Shown: positions 1-8,506, counted from the stretch's first letter. The stretch is 22,104 bases of DNA from Chitinophagales bacterium (GCA_015654495.1 JAATGW010000326.1:1-22104), one strand, 5' to 3'. Numbers and translations: made by a program. Notes: generated by a model not told the origin, from the letters alone.

Positions 1-232
1 CATGCCTGGTATCGAAATTAATGCCGCATTACTCTGGGGTTCTTAGATTTATGAATTAGTTTTTTTGCGATATTTAAGTCTCGCCCCGAATATGAATTCC
101 ACAAAGCTATTTTTCGGAGTTCTAATACCAATTAGACCGGAGAAAGAAATTCAAACAAATTGAAAACTAATTTTGAAAGCCTGCCTGGTCAAAGTCTCCG
201 GAACAAGGAACAGAGAGGCTTAAAATAAAAGC

Positions 233-261
233 AAAAGGTGTCCCCGATCGGGACACCTTTT
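233..261 (-). terminator. Intrinsic terminator of the hypothetical gene at 282-959
   Basis: A perfect 12-bp inverted repeat, AAAAGGTGTCCC and GGGACACCTTTT, surrounds a 5-nt loop. It lies about 20 nt past the stop codon of the leftward gene. The A/T ends of the stem give a U-run in either direction, so it could stop transcription both ways; the neighbour on the left lies outside the window. Confidence 0.8.
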
Positions 262-281
262 TACAATCGTTTGATTTCAGT

Positions 282-959
282 TCAGGCCGCAGCCATAACT
301 GATCCTGTGGTTTTCAACTGCTTCTTCGACTTCGAACCGGCTCTCTGATTTGAAATACTGACCAATCCGGCCTTCATCCATTCCGCAGGCATTTTCCTTC
401 CATTTTTCATCAATTCATCGATCTCCCTGTTACTCAGGCCTTTGAAAATCCATTCTTCAATAATCATCCTGTTCGCTGCGTCGATCTGCATGTATTGCGC
501 AGCATCAAGCATTTCAGTTATTTCTTCCTGATCTGCGGCAGCATACATTTCATTCAACATTTTTTCAAGCCGGTTCATATAGATAAGCACTGATCCCATA
601 AATTCAGAATAAACCTGCTGGATGCTGAAACCGGTAATTGCATAAAAGCCTTCAGTACCTGGTTGAAGGTAGTTATCAATATAACCGGTCAATTTCACAA
701 TAATCTCTCTCGTTTTCAGATTTTCAGCATCCATCAGGCTTACCAGATAAGGAGCATAAAGCACCATTACCGGTAACAAATGATTTTCGTCTATAAAAGA
801 TTTCCTATCGGCAACCTGCAAAACTTTTTTTAAGGTTGTGATAGTATTTAGTCCTTCTTCTGCTGTTAAAAAATCCGTTTCCTGAATTTTAATCCCTGTC
901 TCAAATAACCAGGTTCGTAGCCCTTTGTGAATCCGGTTAATAATTCCTGCCTGTTTCAT
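282..959 (-). CDS. Hypothetical protein, 225 aa
   Basis: I do not recognise this protein. It is soluble-looking, with no signal peptide or membrane segment, and reads as mostly helical and rich in Glu, Leu and Met. The last 25 residues are basic and low in complexity (SKSKKQ, then a MAAA end), like a disordered tail. The ATG at 959 is preceded by AAAGGAA, a plausible ribosome site, which supports this start. It stands alone: the next gene on the right ends 357 nt away, and a strong terminator lies just past the stop. Codon use and the terminator argue for a real gene; the function is unknown. Confidence 0.75.
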   Translation of the reverse strand: MKQAGIINRIHKGLRTWLFETGIKIQETDFLTAEEGLNTITTLKKVLQVADRKSFIDENHLLPVMVLYAPYLVSLMDAENLKTREIIVKLTGYIDNYLQPGTEGFYAITGFSIQQVYSEFMGSVLIYMNRLEKMLNEMYAAADQEEITEMLDAAQYMQIDAANRMIIEEWIFKGLSNREIDELMKNGRKMPAEWMKAGLVSISNQRAGSKSKKQLKTTGSVMAAA

Positions 960-1316
960 TTCCTTTCTATTGATCTTAATTATTTTTTGTCTGGTACTTT
1001 ATATAGACGTAACACAAAATCAGATGTTACATTCAGGATGTTTTTCTGGCCTATTCGGCTATCTGTTTCACACCTGTGGTCAGCATCAGGGATAAATGGA
1101 TCGATTTGTTAAGCGATTTCGCATTCACCCCGACCGCTTGCACAAAATAAAGAAGAGGATCACATTATAAAGGTCACCTAAGAACCTGTCTTTGTCACCG
1201 AAAATGGGGGCAGTACTTATTATTGTTATAACGTTGATTATGGACTAAGTGCTCTCCGGAGAGATGATACAAGGCCTCATGCAGGGGCAGCAAGTCAACT
1301 ACCCGTTTACGTTAGT
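960..1316. other. Intergenic region without a recognisable gene
   Basis: This 357-nt gap holds no convincing ORF. It presumably carries the promoter of the leftward gene at 282-959, but I see no clean TAnnTTTG box. Two short CCGGAG-type palindromes sit at its right edge (about 1254-1262 and 1317-1330). The second, TTACTCCGGAGTAA, includes the stop codon of the helicase gene. Neither has a T-run, so I do not call a terminator. Confidence 0.5.
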
Positions 1317-3569
1317 TTACTCCGGAGTAAGTGCTTTTGAAGAGCGGAGTGAAATCCTGACGGCCCTGATTTCATTATAGGAATATTCATCTCCAAGCGA
1401 TTCTTTTACAATTTTCAATTCCGCGCCGGCAGATTCTTCGAGTGCTTTGCGAATCACAAAAGTTTTGCTTTCATTTACAAATATGTCAAGGGGAACCTCA
1501 CCGACTGAAAGATAGTCCAGCAAATGCTTTGTAATTGTGTCGACAGTTACTCCACGCAATCCGGCGATTTCCTTAATGCTGTTTCCACCCCGCAACATTT
1601 TCAGACTTAATTCTGCAGATTCACCCGCTTTCTTTTTTGGTTGTTTTTTGGCTGGTTGTTTATCAATCTGAGTTTCGGCTTCGGAAACTTCAGGTATCCC
1701 GCACCGTTCGCTTAAACGAAGGAGCTCTTCCTGATTTATATTTTTAACCAATCCTTCTGCGATCCGAATCACCTGCTGAAGATGTTTTATTTTATGCCTG
1801 ATACTTAACCTGAGATTTTGTAAGTACCTGATATTGGCGCTGATCTTTTTCTTTGTTCTTGTGGGAGGTATGAGTGAATTCAACTCAGCTTCCATGTCAG
1901 TGAATATTTTCCGGAACCATTCTTCAGCAGCAATAACCCGGTTAAGCACCTGATCATATCCTGATTTTTCCGCAGCAGAAAGCAATTGCTCAAGTTGCTT
2001 TTGAAAAGAAATAGAAATGGCTTTTTGTTTACCTGCTTTTTGTTCCAGTAAGTTTATCTGCATTAACTCCGGGGAATCCTCTGCCATCAGCTCTGACTTT
2101 AATTCTGACTGGATATTTTGAATGAGAGCATGTATTTTTTCGATGCTGAAAGATTTGATAATCGAATTAAGGATGAAATTCTTTTGTTCTGATTTTAAAA
2201 CTTCATCCAGATTTTGATTGATTCCTGAGCGTGTGCTGAAATCAACAACCCGCTGATCGGTACTGATTGCCGCAGCTGGAATTTTCGATTTCAGAATCAT
2301 TCCCTCCAGGCTCGTCATCCTGCTAAGAGCAACATATACCTGACCAGGAGAAAAAGAGCCCGCTGCATCGATTATGGCTTTCTCAAAAGTGAGTCCCTGA
2401 CTTTTATGAATAGTAATCGCCCAGGCAAGCCTTATGGGATATTGTTCAAATTTTCCCAGCTCTTCTTCCGCAAGAGCATTTTTCTCTTTATCCAACCTGT
2501 ACCTGATATTGAGCCAGGTTTCTTTTTCCAGCTCCAATTCTTTGTTGTTATCAGGAAATACCACATAGACTTTTTTGTCGGAGCTTATCCGGCTTATTCT
2601 GCCGATTTTGCCATTGAAATACCGCCTGAGTTCACCACGGTCATTTTTAATAAACATGATCTGAGCTCCCGGTTTTAAAACGAGGGTCGTGTCAACAGGA
2701 TAGGATTTTTCGGGAAAGTCGCCGTTGATATCTGCCTCAAACTGGGTTACAGATCCTGAGAGTTTATTCAGAGCCTGTTGATGTATAATATCAGCTCTGT
2801 AATTATGTGTGGTTAAAGTGATATATGCATCGCTCTCATCAGGGTAAAAATCCGGATTGAATCTTCTGTTAAGCATTTCAATTTCCGATTCTCCGGCTAC
2901 ATTATTTCTTACGGCGTTCAGAAGTCTTATAAATGAAGGATTGTTCTGGCGATATATCGTAGTCAATTCAAGATAAAGGGGCGGCGATTCCCTCATAACC
3001 AATGCATCAAAAAAGAAGGGGCTTTTATAATGATTTTTCAGCAATTGCCATTCTTCTTCTTTCACTACCGGAGGCAGCTGATAAAGGTCACCAATATAAA
3101 TCATTTGTACTCCGCCGAATGGGGTAGCCCAATCATTACGTACCCAGCGAAGAATCATATCTATAGCATCCAAAGTATCAGCTTTGACCATGGAAACCTC
3201 ATCGATAATTATGGCATCCAACTCGCGCAGGAGCTCCTTTTTATCAGGACTGAACCTGCTGTTTCTGATGATCAGATCTCTGGTAAGTATTCTGGTTGTG
3301 GATTCTGACCAACCGTGGTGAGCGTCAGGTAAAAAAATCCCTGGAGCCAGTTGAAAAAAAGAATGAATAGTAACTCCACCCGCATTAATTGCGGCAACGC
3401 CGGTTGGAGCAACAACAGCTATTTTCTTATAGGCTGTTTTACAGATATGCCTCAGGAAAGTCGTTTTTCCTGTGCCTGCACGTCCGGTTAAAAAGATGTG
3501 CCGGGCAGACTGATGTACAAATTTTACAGCCTGGTCAAAAGCATGGTTGTCGTCCTTTCCGTTTTGCAT
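1317..3569 (-). CDS. PIF1-like superfamily 1 helicase with C-terminal HTH_40-type domain
   Basis: A 750-aa cytoplasmic ATPase/helicase of the PIF1/RecD-like group. Visible motifs are Walker A GRAGTGKT (29-36), the PIF1-type VAPTGVAA (52-59), Walker B IIIDEVSM (120-127), GDLYQLPP (160-167), and the UvrD_C_2-type part with IHKSQGLTFE (387-396) and VYVALSRM (411-418). A long helical linker (about 455-640) and a Lys-rich hinge lead to residues 652-740, which look like an HTH_40 domain: a winged-helix-like KEIAGLRGVTVDTITKHL, then GDEYSYNEIRAVRIS. Known PIF1 relatives unwind DNA 5'-3' and resolve G-quadruplexes and forks; that role is inferred here. It is the last gene of the leftward cluster, 84 nt after the TraB/GumN gene. 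The same kind of C-terminal domain closes RecQ at 9666-11951. Confidence 0.92.
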   Translation of the reverse strand: MQNGKDDNHAFDQAVKFVHQSARHIFLTGRAGTGKTTFLRHICKTAYKKIAVVAPTGVAAINAGGVTIHSFFQLAPGIFLPDAHHGWSESTTRILTRDLIIRNSRFSPDKKELLRELDAIIIDEVSMVKADTLDAIDMILRWVRNDWATPFGGVQMIYIGDLYQLPPVVKEEEWQLLKNHYKSPFFFDALVMRESPPLYLELTTIYRQNNPSFIRLLNAVRNNVAGESEIEMLNRRFNPDFYPDESDAYITLTTHNYRADIIHQQALNKLSGSVTQFEADINGDFPEKSYPVDTTLVLKPGAQIMFIKNDRGELRRYFNGKIGRISRISSDKKVYVVFPDNNKELELEKETWLNIRYRLDKEKNALAEEELGKFEQYPIRLAWAITIHKSQGLTFEKAIIDAAGSFSPGQVYVALSRMTSLEGMILKSKIPAAAISTDQRVVDFSTRSGINQNLDEVLKSEQKNFILNSIIKSFSIEKIHALIQNIQSELKSELMAEDSPELMQINLLEQKAGKQKAISISFQKQLEQLLSAAEKSGYDQVLNRVIAAEEWFRKIFTDMEAELNSLIPPTRTKKKISANIRYLQNLRLSIRHKIKHLQQVIRIAEGLVKNINQEELLRLSERCGIPEVSEAETQIDKQPAKKQPKKKAGESAELSLKMLRGGNSIKEIAGLRGVTVDTITKHLLDYLSVGEVPLDIFVNESKTFVIRKALEESAGAELKIVKESLGDEYSYNEIRAVRISLRSSKALTPE

Positions 3570-3653
3570 ACAAACTGAAAATTAATCGATACCCTGTACT
3601 TCAGAACGATTTAAAAACAGAAATTTACCCGGATTTTTCCCCAAAAAAGACGA

Positions 3654-4523
3654 TTAATCAACTGGCTTTACTGTGTAGCCTGCATCCCGCAACAAGCGAA
3701 TTACACCATCATTTCCTGGTAAATGACCAGCACCAACAGCAAAAAATGTACTTTCTTTCTGCATTGCTTTTTCAATTACCGGAATCCAGTTGCGATTACG
3801 GTTTACAAGTAATATATCCTCATACCCGGCCATGTCTGGTGAGTCACTGATCATGGCGGCCATCGCAGTCAGGTCTTTGGCTTTATAAGCTTCGGTCATT
3901 TTTGAAAATTCTTTTTTCTGATCTGCGAAATGGCGAACCATCTCTAAAATCATCTGCGCTTCGGCTGAATCCGGAATATTATCGAATACTGCGAATTGAT
4001 CTTCCAGTTTTTCGAGACCATTTATTTCCTTCTTCTGCTTTTTAGCCATATCAAGAAAATGCTGTTCGTAAGATTCCATGCCTGAACAAGGAAGCACTTT
4101 GGTATACATGATGCTTAGTAAAGTGAAGGGTTTCATTTTATTAAAAATCATCAGCGGCATACCAATAGAATCTTTCATAAATTTCTCGAGTTCTTTATAT
4201 TCATCAGCTGTATAAAGATCTTTCAGGGATCCTTCTTTCATCATCGATAATTGAAGCGTCTTCATATTCATCGAAGGGTCGTCCATATCTATTTCCAGAA
4301 AGAGTGATTTCGTTTTCTCAAAACGTTTTATGATTGTGTCACTCATACTGAAATCAGCCGGACAGATCATATGGATTGTTCCATAGAGATAAGAAGGCGC
4401 AGTTAGATTTTTGCCGCTTATTTCCCAAAGCAAGGCTTTTTGGGTATCAGGCTTCTGTTGAGCTTTTGCAGGAAATGAAAACGATAGAGTAAGAAATAAC
4501 ACAATGATTTTTGTTCTCTTCAT
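3654..4523 (-). CDS. TraB/GumN family protein, exported
   Basis: A 289-aa protein with a Sec signal peptide (basic MKRTK, hydrophobic core, likely cleavage after AKA at 19-21), so it acts in the periplasm or outside. Family hallmarks are YGTIHM (47-52) near the mature N-terminus and VGAGHLPG (263-270) near the C-terminus, each giving a conserved His. The body contains the acidic and helical stretches usual for TraB/GumN. Relatives (PrgY, TraB, and animal Tiki) are thought to be metal-dependent proteases or peptide-inactivating proteins. The substrate here is unknown. Its start lies 19 nt past the stop of the aminotransferase gene, so the two are probably co-transcribed. Assignment to the family is firm; protease activity is inferred. 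Confidence 0.88.
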   Translation of the reverse strand: MKRTKIIVLFLTLSFSFPAKAQQKPDTQKALLWEISGKNLTAPSYLYGTIHMICPADFSMSDTIIKRFEKTKSLFLEIDMDDPSMNMKTLQLSMMKEGSLKDLYTADEYKELEKFMKDSIGMPLMIFNKMKPFTLLSIMYTKVLPCSGMESYEQHFLDMAKKQKKEINGLEKLEDQFAVFDNIPDSAEAQMILEMVRHFADQKKEFSKMTEAYKAKDLTAMAAMISDSPDMAGYEDILLVNRNRNWIPVIEKAMQKESTFFAVGAGHLPGNDGVIRLLRDAGYTVKPVD

Positions 4524-4542
4524 AAGATTAAATTAATTGACA

Positions 4543-5694
4543 TTAACAACCAACGATCCTGTTCACCGCAAGTTCAAGCGTTTCCTTTTTCTTACAGAAG
4601 CAAAAACGAAGAATGCTGTTGTCGGTTCCATCTTCATAAAAAGCTGAAACAGGAATTGTTACTACACCATATTCTTTGGTAAGTCTCATAGCAAATTCCC
4701 GGTCAGATTCATCGGTAATCCGTTCGTAAGTTCCGCAAATAAAATAACTGCCCGATGATTGTAATAATTCAAACCTTGTCGACTTCATAAGCTTTATGAA
4801 ATAATCCCTGTTATCCTGCATCTCGCCAGCCAGGGAAAGATACACGGAGGCGTTTTTCAGAAATGAAGCTATTGCAACCTGGGTAGGCGTAAAAGCTGAA
4901 AAGGCATTAAACTGATAAATTTTCCTGAATTCTGAACTGAGTTCAACCGGGGCAACGCAGTAACCTAGTTTCCAACCTGTGCAACTGTATACCTTTCCGA
5001 ATGAAAAACATACAAAGCTCCTTTTAAAGAGTTCCGGATACCTGAGAATACTCTGATGTTCCAGCCCATCATATATGAGATGTTCGTACACTTCATCACT
5101 GATTATATAGATGCCACTTTTTGTCACAATACGCGATAACTCCTCAAGATCAGAAGCTGACAAAACACTACCCGTGGGATTGTGCGGGGAATTAATTATA
5201 ATGGCTTTTGTTTTTTCCGTTAGCGCCTGTTCAACTTTGTGCCAGTCGATTTTGAAAGACGGTATTTCGAGTGGGATTTTAATTGGGACTGCTCCGTTTA
5301 CAAGAATATTAGGAATATAACTATCGTAGGCAGGCTCAAAAACGATTACTTCGTCGCCGGGTTGAAGTATAGCGGTAAGCGCACAAAAAATCGCGCAGGT
5401 ACCTCCCGGTGTCACTGTGATTTCCGATCCCGGATCTGGTTTCAGCCCATACAATTGCTCCACTTTTTCGGCTATCGATTCACGTAAAGGCATCCATCCG
5501 GCCATCGGGGCATATTGATTATAACCATCGGTGATAGCCCTTGCAGCCAGTTCAGCCAGCTCACGGTTCATAGAGAAATCCGGAAAACCCTGACCAAGGT
5601 TAACAGCACTGTGCTCAATAGCCAGAGCACTCATTACGGTAAAAATAGTTGTGCCTGCAGCCGGAAGTTTGGAAGGAAATGTTTTTTTGTACAT
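4543..5694 (-). CDS. Methionine aminotransferase (fold-type I PLP enzyme, YbdL-like)
   Basis: A 383-aa cytoplasmic aminotransferase of class I/II. The N-terminus SKLPAAGTTIFTVMSALA with NLGQGFPDF (32-40) is typical of the methionine/kynurenine aminotransferase branch. Further motifs are YAPMAGWMPLR (61-71), the substrate-loop NPTG (172-175), the PLP-contacting D200 in ISDEVYEHL, and SFGKVYSCTGWKLGYC with K234 as the Schiff-base lysine. The late ILRFCF supplies the Arg that binds the substrate carboxylate. Relatives move the amino group between methionine, or aromatic amino acids, and 2-oxo acids, and serve methionine salvage. The gene follows a DUF3052-like gene by 46 nt and precedes the TraB/GumN gene by 19 nt. 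Exact substrate preference cannot be read from sequence alone. Confidence 0.9.
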   Translation of the reverse strand: MYKKTFPSKLPAAGTTIFTVMSALAIEHSAVNLGQGFPDFSMNRELAELAARAITDGYNQYAPMAGWMPLRESIAEKVEQLYGLKPDPGSEITVTPGGTCAIFCALTAILQPGDEVIVFEPAYDSYIPNILVNGAVPIKIPLEIPSFKIDWHKVEQALTEKTKAIIINSPHNPTGSVLSASDLEELSRIVTKSGIYIISDEVYEHLIYDGLEHQSILRYPELFKRSFVCFSFGKVYSCTGWKLGYCVAPVELSSEFRKIYQFNAFSAFTPTQVAIASFLKNASVYLSLAGEMQDNRDYFIKLMKSTRFELLQSSGSYFICGTYERITDESDREFAMRLTKEYGVVTIPVSAFYEDGTDNSILRFCFCKKKETLELAVNRIVGC

Positions 5695-5740
5695 GTAATA
5701 TTTTCAGAAGCGGAGTTTGCTGCAGAAAAATGCAGGAGTT

Positions 5741-6247
5741 TTATTTTTTTCCTTTTGCATTTCCGGGAGTTTTGACTGCTTTACCAGATTTATTAATTGT
5801 TTTTTCTTTGCCTGAATCAGAAATGGCAATAGCCTGACGCCGGATCATTTTTTTTACTTTTTCAGCCTTTCTGAAACGAAGCGCACTCCAGTCTTTATCA
5901 ATGGCAATCGATGAAACTGTTTCAAAGCCCGCATCACCGAGAATCTGCCATCCTTCATCACGGTTAATATCGGATTTATATTTTTTTGATGATTTTTTTG
6001 GAAATGCGATCCAGAAAACGGCATCTTCTCCCAACTGCCCGATCATTCCCGGAATCATTTTATTGAGGGATGCAACAGAATGAACAAATGCGAGGGCTGC
6101 AGGATAAATGGTTTTTTTGCTGACTGAAGTATGCAAATCAGTATCGTTCTCCAATTCATTAAGAATTGAAACACATTCAGCAGGGGTATTTAAGACCAAT
6201 ACATTTTCATGCCCCGGGAATCTTAATTTCCTGATTACATCTTTCAT
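5741..6247 (-). CDS. DUF3052-like hypothetical protein, 168 aa
   Basis: A small cytoplasmic protein. Its core (about 1-125) alternates strands and helices and includes FWIAFPKK, DEGWQILGDAGFETVSSIAID and KDWSALRFRK. The last motif resembles the end of DUF3052 proteins (a VDDTWSALR-like sequence), so I place it there tentatively. The C-terminal 40 residues are basic and repetitive (KKMIRRQ, then Lys/Gly-rich ending NAKGKK) and probably disordered, perhaps contacting nucleic acid. It sits between the Rid gene (39-nt gap) and the aminotransferase (46-nt gap), so it is likely part of the same operon. No enzymatic function is known to me for this family. Confidence 0.75.
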   Translation of the reverse strand: MKDVIRKLRFPGHENVLVLNTPAECVSILNELENDTDLHTSVSKKTIYPAALAFVHSVASLNKMIPGMIGQLGEDAVFWIAFPKKSSKKYKSDINRDEGWQILGDAGFETVSSIAIDKDWSALRFRKAEKVKKMIRRQAIAISDSGKEKTINKSGKAVKTPGNAKGKK

Positions 6248-6286
6248 AAATGCGATATTAATTAAGTCGCGTTATTGGCGGCATTA

Positions 6287-6688
6287 TTACAGTGGGTTCT
6301 TTTGATTTATGATTGCACTGGCCTCTATCTCCACCAGAAATAACTTATCTATCAGGCTTTTTACTTCCACCATAGTTGTACAGGGTTTAATATCTTTAAA
6401 GAATTCTCCGTGTGCGGTGCCATACTCTTCCCACCGCGAAATGTCCGTAACAAAGATTCGGGTACGCACCACATCTTTCATCGTTGCTCCGGCCCTCTGC
6501 AATACCTGTTCTATTTTACTGAGTATAAATTTTGTTTGTTCGTAAGCACTGTCACCACCAACCAGCTGATTCTGGTCATCAACAGCCACCGTACCTGTTA
6601 CTTCGATTATATTGCCTACTTTAACCGCCCTGCTGTAACCAACGATATCCTCCCATTTGGCGCCGGAGGAGTAATTAATTCTTTCCAT
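6287..6688 (-). CDS. Rid family protein (YjgF/YER057c/UK114 fold), atypical active site
   Basis: At 133 aa it has the usual length of a Rid subunit, which forms trimers. Recognisable parts are the strand VGNIIEVTGTVAVD (24-37), the helix with YEQTKFILSKIEQVLQRAGATMKDVVRTRIFVTD (49-82), and the ending MVEVKSLIDKLFLVEIEASAII. In archetypal RidA the last strand carries an invariant Arg (R105 in E. coli, VEVARLP) needed for hydrolysis of 2-aminoacrylate imines; here the aligned residue is S111 in VEVKSL. It is therefore closer to the Rid subgroups lacking that Arg, whose substrates are less clear. It heads the leftward cluster that includes a PLP aminotransferase. The start at 6688 is supported by the next upstream promoter-like box at 6758-6765. 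Confidence 0.88.
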   Translation of the reverse strand: MERINYSSGAKWEDIVGYSRAVKVGNIIEVTGTVAVDDQNQLVGGDSAYEQTKFILSKIEQVLQRAGATMKDVVRTRIFVTDISRWEEYGTAHGEFFKDIKPCTTMVEVKSLIDKLFLVEIEASAIINQKNPL

Positions 6689-6757
6689 GTTAAATAATTT
6701 ATCGGAATTACAGTTTTTATCGTTCGTTTATTTACAACCAGAATCCGGATTTGTTTT

Positions 6758-6765
6758 CAAAAATA
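6758..6765 (-). promoter_or_regulatory. Possible -7 box for the Rid-headed cluster
   Basis: On the minus strand this reads TATTTTTG, matching the Bacteroidota TAnnTTTG element. It would give a leader of about 65 nt before the ATG at 6688. I do not see a TTG at the ideal -33 distance, so this is tentative. Confidence 0.35.
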
Positions 6766-6873
6766 AAGCTATCTATTTTTTAACGATCCCTGCAATTCAA
6801 CAACCAGGCTATCTCCGGTAAATTTTTTTACTTCCAGGTCCCCGGTTCTTAGTTCGCAGTTCAAATGAATCTT

Positions 6874-6881
6874 TATCTTTC
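6874..6881 (+). promoter_or_regulatory. Possible -7 box for the OsmC-family gene
   Basis: TATCTTTC is one base off TAnnTTTG, with TTC (6853-6855) 18 nt upstream standing in for TTG. If used, transcription starts near 6886, after an in-frame ATG at 6865. This favours the ATG at 6910 as the true start. Confidence 0.35.
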
Positions 6882-6909
6882 AGAATTATCTGCAATAAAA
6901 AAATCATTT

Positions 6910-7320
6910 ATGAAAAGATCAGCAACCGCCGTTTGGAACGGCTCCGGCAAAGAGGGCAAGGGAAATTTATCTACACAATCCGGCGTATTTAAACAAAAAC
7001 CTTATTCATTCAGTTCCAGATTTGAAGATGGAGAGGGTACAAATCCTGAAGAACTGATAGCTGCTGCACATGCAGGATGTTTCAGTATGAAATTAAGTTT
7101 TGTGCTGGGAGCTGCCGGGTTTACGCCGGACGAAATCAATACACAATGTTTTATCACCCTCGAAAACGGAACGATAACTGAATCGCACCTGGTACTGAAG
7201 GCTAAAGTTCCCGGAATCAGCAAGGAAAAATTTGACGAGTGCGCGAAAGATGCGGAACAGAATTGCCCCGTGAGTAAACTCCTGAATTCAAAAATTACTT
7301 TAGACGCAACGCTTGAATGA
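6910..7320 (+). CDS. OsmC/Ohr-family thiol peroxidase
   Basis: A 136-aa OsmC-type protein. The family start MKRSATAVWNG lies at the ATG at 6910; an upstream in-frame ATG at 6865 would add 15 residues that do not fit the family. The sequence shows the N-terminal strand region, then FEDGEGTNPEELIAAAHAGCFSM (39-60) with peroxidatic C57, and NCPVSKLL (118-125) with resolving C119. Both catalytic cysteines are thus present. OsmC proteins reduce organic hydroperoxides in the cytoplasm as dimers, using lipoyl or dithiol reductants. It is a single gene, divergent from the Rid cluster, and ends 7 nt before a perfect palindrome shared with the convergent guanylyltransferase gene. Confidence 0.93.
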   Translation: MKRSATAVWNGSGKEGKGNLSTQSGVFKQKPYSFSSRFEDGEGTNPEELIAAAHAGCFSMKLSFVLGAAGFTPDEINTQCFITLENGTITESHLVLKAKVPGISKEKFDECAKDAEQNCPVSKLLNSKITLDATLE

Positions 7321-7327
7321 CCGAAAT

Positions 7328-7362
7328 GTTCAACGTTAAACATTCAATGTTTAACGTTGAAC
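7328..7362. terminator. Heptad palindrome, probable bidirectional terminator
   Basis: A perfect 17-bp inverted repeat, GTTCAACGTTAAACATT and its complement, is separated by a single C. It lies between two convergent stop codons (7320 on plus, 7365 on minus). It is also five 7-bp units in a row (TTCAACG, TTAAACA, TTCAATG, TTTAACG, TTGAACT). There is no clean T-run, so its role as a terminator is inferred from position. A related element is at 11958-11982. Confidence 0.6.
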
Positions 7363-7364
7363 TT

Positions 7365-8447
7365 CTATAAAAACTTCTCCCCTTTATTTCTTTTTACTTC
7401 AGCCACATATTCTTTAATCTCCTGTTCCTTTTCTTTCTTGCAGATAAGCAGGATGTCTTTTGTATCAACTACTATAAAATCATCGAGCCCCTGCAGCACC
7501 AGTAATTTGTCGCTGGAGGCATGAACCATACATTTGGTGGCGTCGATTACCATTACGTTTTCGCCCGCAACCGCATTTGCCAGATAATCGCGATCCATGT
7601 TTTCGTAAGCCGAATTCCATGTACCAAGGTCGCTCCAGCCAAAACTGGATGGGATTATATAAACATTATCGGCTTTTTCCATAATGCCATAATCGATGGA
7701 GATATTGGTACACTGCGGATAAATTCTTTCAATGGCCGCTTTTTCTCCGGAAGTATTGAACTGATCTTTTTCAGCATCAAAAACCTCGGCCATTTCCGGT
7801 AAATATTTTCTGAATGCCGAAACAATGTTCTTTATCTGCCACACAAAAATTCCTGCATTCCATAAGAACTCTCCGCTCGCCATAAAAGTTTTAGCGAGTT
7901 CGGTATTCGGTTTTTCAGTGAAGGTTTTGACCTTATATACATTATCACTTGCAGGCTGTTGTTCAAACTGGATATAACCGTACCCCGTGTTCGGATATGT
8001 CGGTTTAATGCCGAGAGTTATCAGAGCTTTGTGTTTTGAAACAAAATCCATTGCTTCAAGGCAAACTTTCTTGAATCCGGTTTCATCCAGGATGAGGTGA
8101 TCAGCGGGCGCGCAGATCAGGGCTGCATCGGGGTTGAGCTTATTGAGTTTAAAAGAGATATACGCAATACAGGGTGCTGTATTTTTTCGGGAAGGTTCAC
8201 AAAGGATATTTTCCTTTTTGATCCTGGGAAGTTGTTTTTGTACAATCGGTTCGTATTCTTCGGAAGTGACTACAAAAATGTTCTCAGCGGGAATAAAATG
8301 AGCGAACCTGTCAAATGTAGCCTGGATAAGGGTTTTGCCTGTATTCAGGATATCCAGGAATTGTTTGGGATAACTGCTTCTGCTCATCGGCCAAAACCGG
8401 CTGCCGATTCCACCGGCCATAATAGCTACGTAATGATTTTTATTCAT
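7365..8447 (-). CDS. manC: Mannose-1-phosphate guanylyltransferase
   Basis: A 360-aa nucleotidyltransferase of the GT-A-like fold that makes GDP-mannose from mannose 1-phosphate and GTP in the cytoplasm. The signature AGGIGSRFWPMSRSSYPKQF (11-30) contains the nucleotide loop and the PKQF lysine. SRKNTAPCIAY, CAPADHLI, GYGYIQFE, FTEKPNTELAK, LWNAGIFVW and SIDYGIMEKADNVYIIPSSFGWSDLGTW follow in the family order. It lacks the C-terminal phosphomannose-isomerase cupin of bifunctional ManC, so it is the short form usual in Bacteroidota. It lies 59 nt downstream of the kdsD-like gene, so the two supply surface-polysaccharide sugar precursors from one transcript. It ends in TAG, showing that TAG is read as stop here. 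The symbol is used by function. Confidence 0.93.
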   Translation of the reverse strand: MNKNHYVAIMAGGIGSRFWPMSRSSYPKQFLDILNTGKTLIQATFDRFAHFIPAENIFVVTSEEYEPIVQKQLPRIKKENILCEPSRKNTAPCIAYISFKLNKLNPDAALICAPADHLILDETGFKKVCLEAMDFVSKHKALITLGIKPTYPNTGYGYIQFEQQPASDNVYKVKTFTEKPNTELAKTFMASGEFLWNAGIFVWQIKNIVSAFRKYLPEMAEVFDAEKDQFNTSGEKAAIERIYPQCTNISIDYGIMEKADNVYIIPSSFGWSDLGTWNSAYENMDRDYLANAVAGENVMVIDATKCMVHASSDKLLVLQGLDDFIVVDTKDILLICKKEKEQEIKEYVAEVKRNKGEKFL

Positions 8448-8506
8448 GTCGGGTTAGTCAGTTGTTTATAGCAAGCATTTTAAAAAACTATCTGATCGGT
8501 TAGAAA

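Noticed and set aside
2..46. Rightward frame reading MPGIEINAALLWGS then TAG at the window's left edge
   Set aside because: It may be the C-terminus of a gene starting outside the window, but 14 codons are too few to support a call.
1246..1335. TAAGTGCT repeated at 1246 and 1328 next to TCCGGA palindromes
   Set aside because: Short matches near the end of the helicase gene with no further structure; chance cannot be excluded.
7328..7362. CRISPR-like or phage attachment interpretation of the heptad palindrome
   Set aside because: There are no spacers and the units abut directly; a dispersed palindromic repeat or terminator explains it better.
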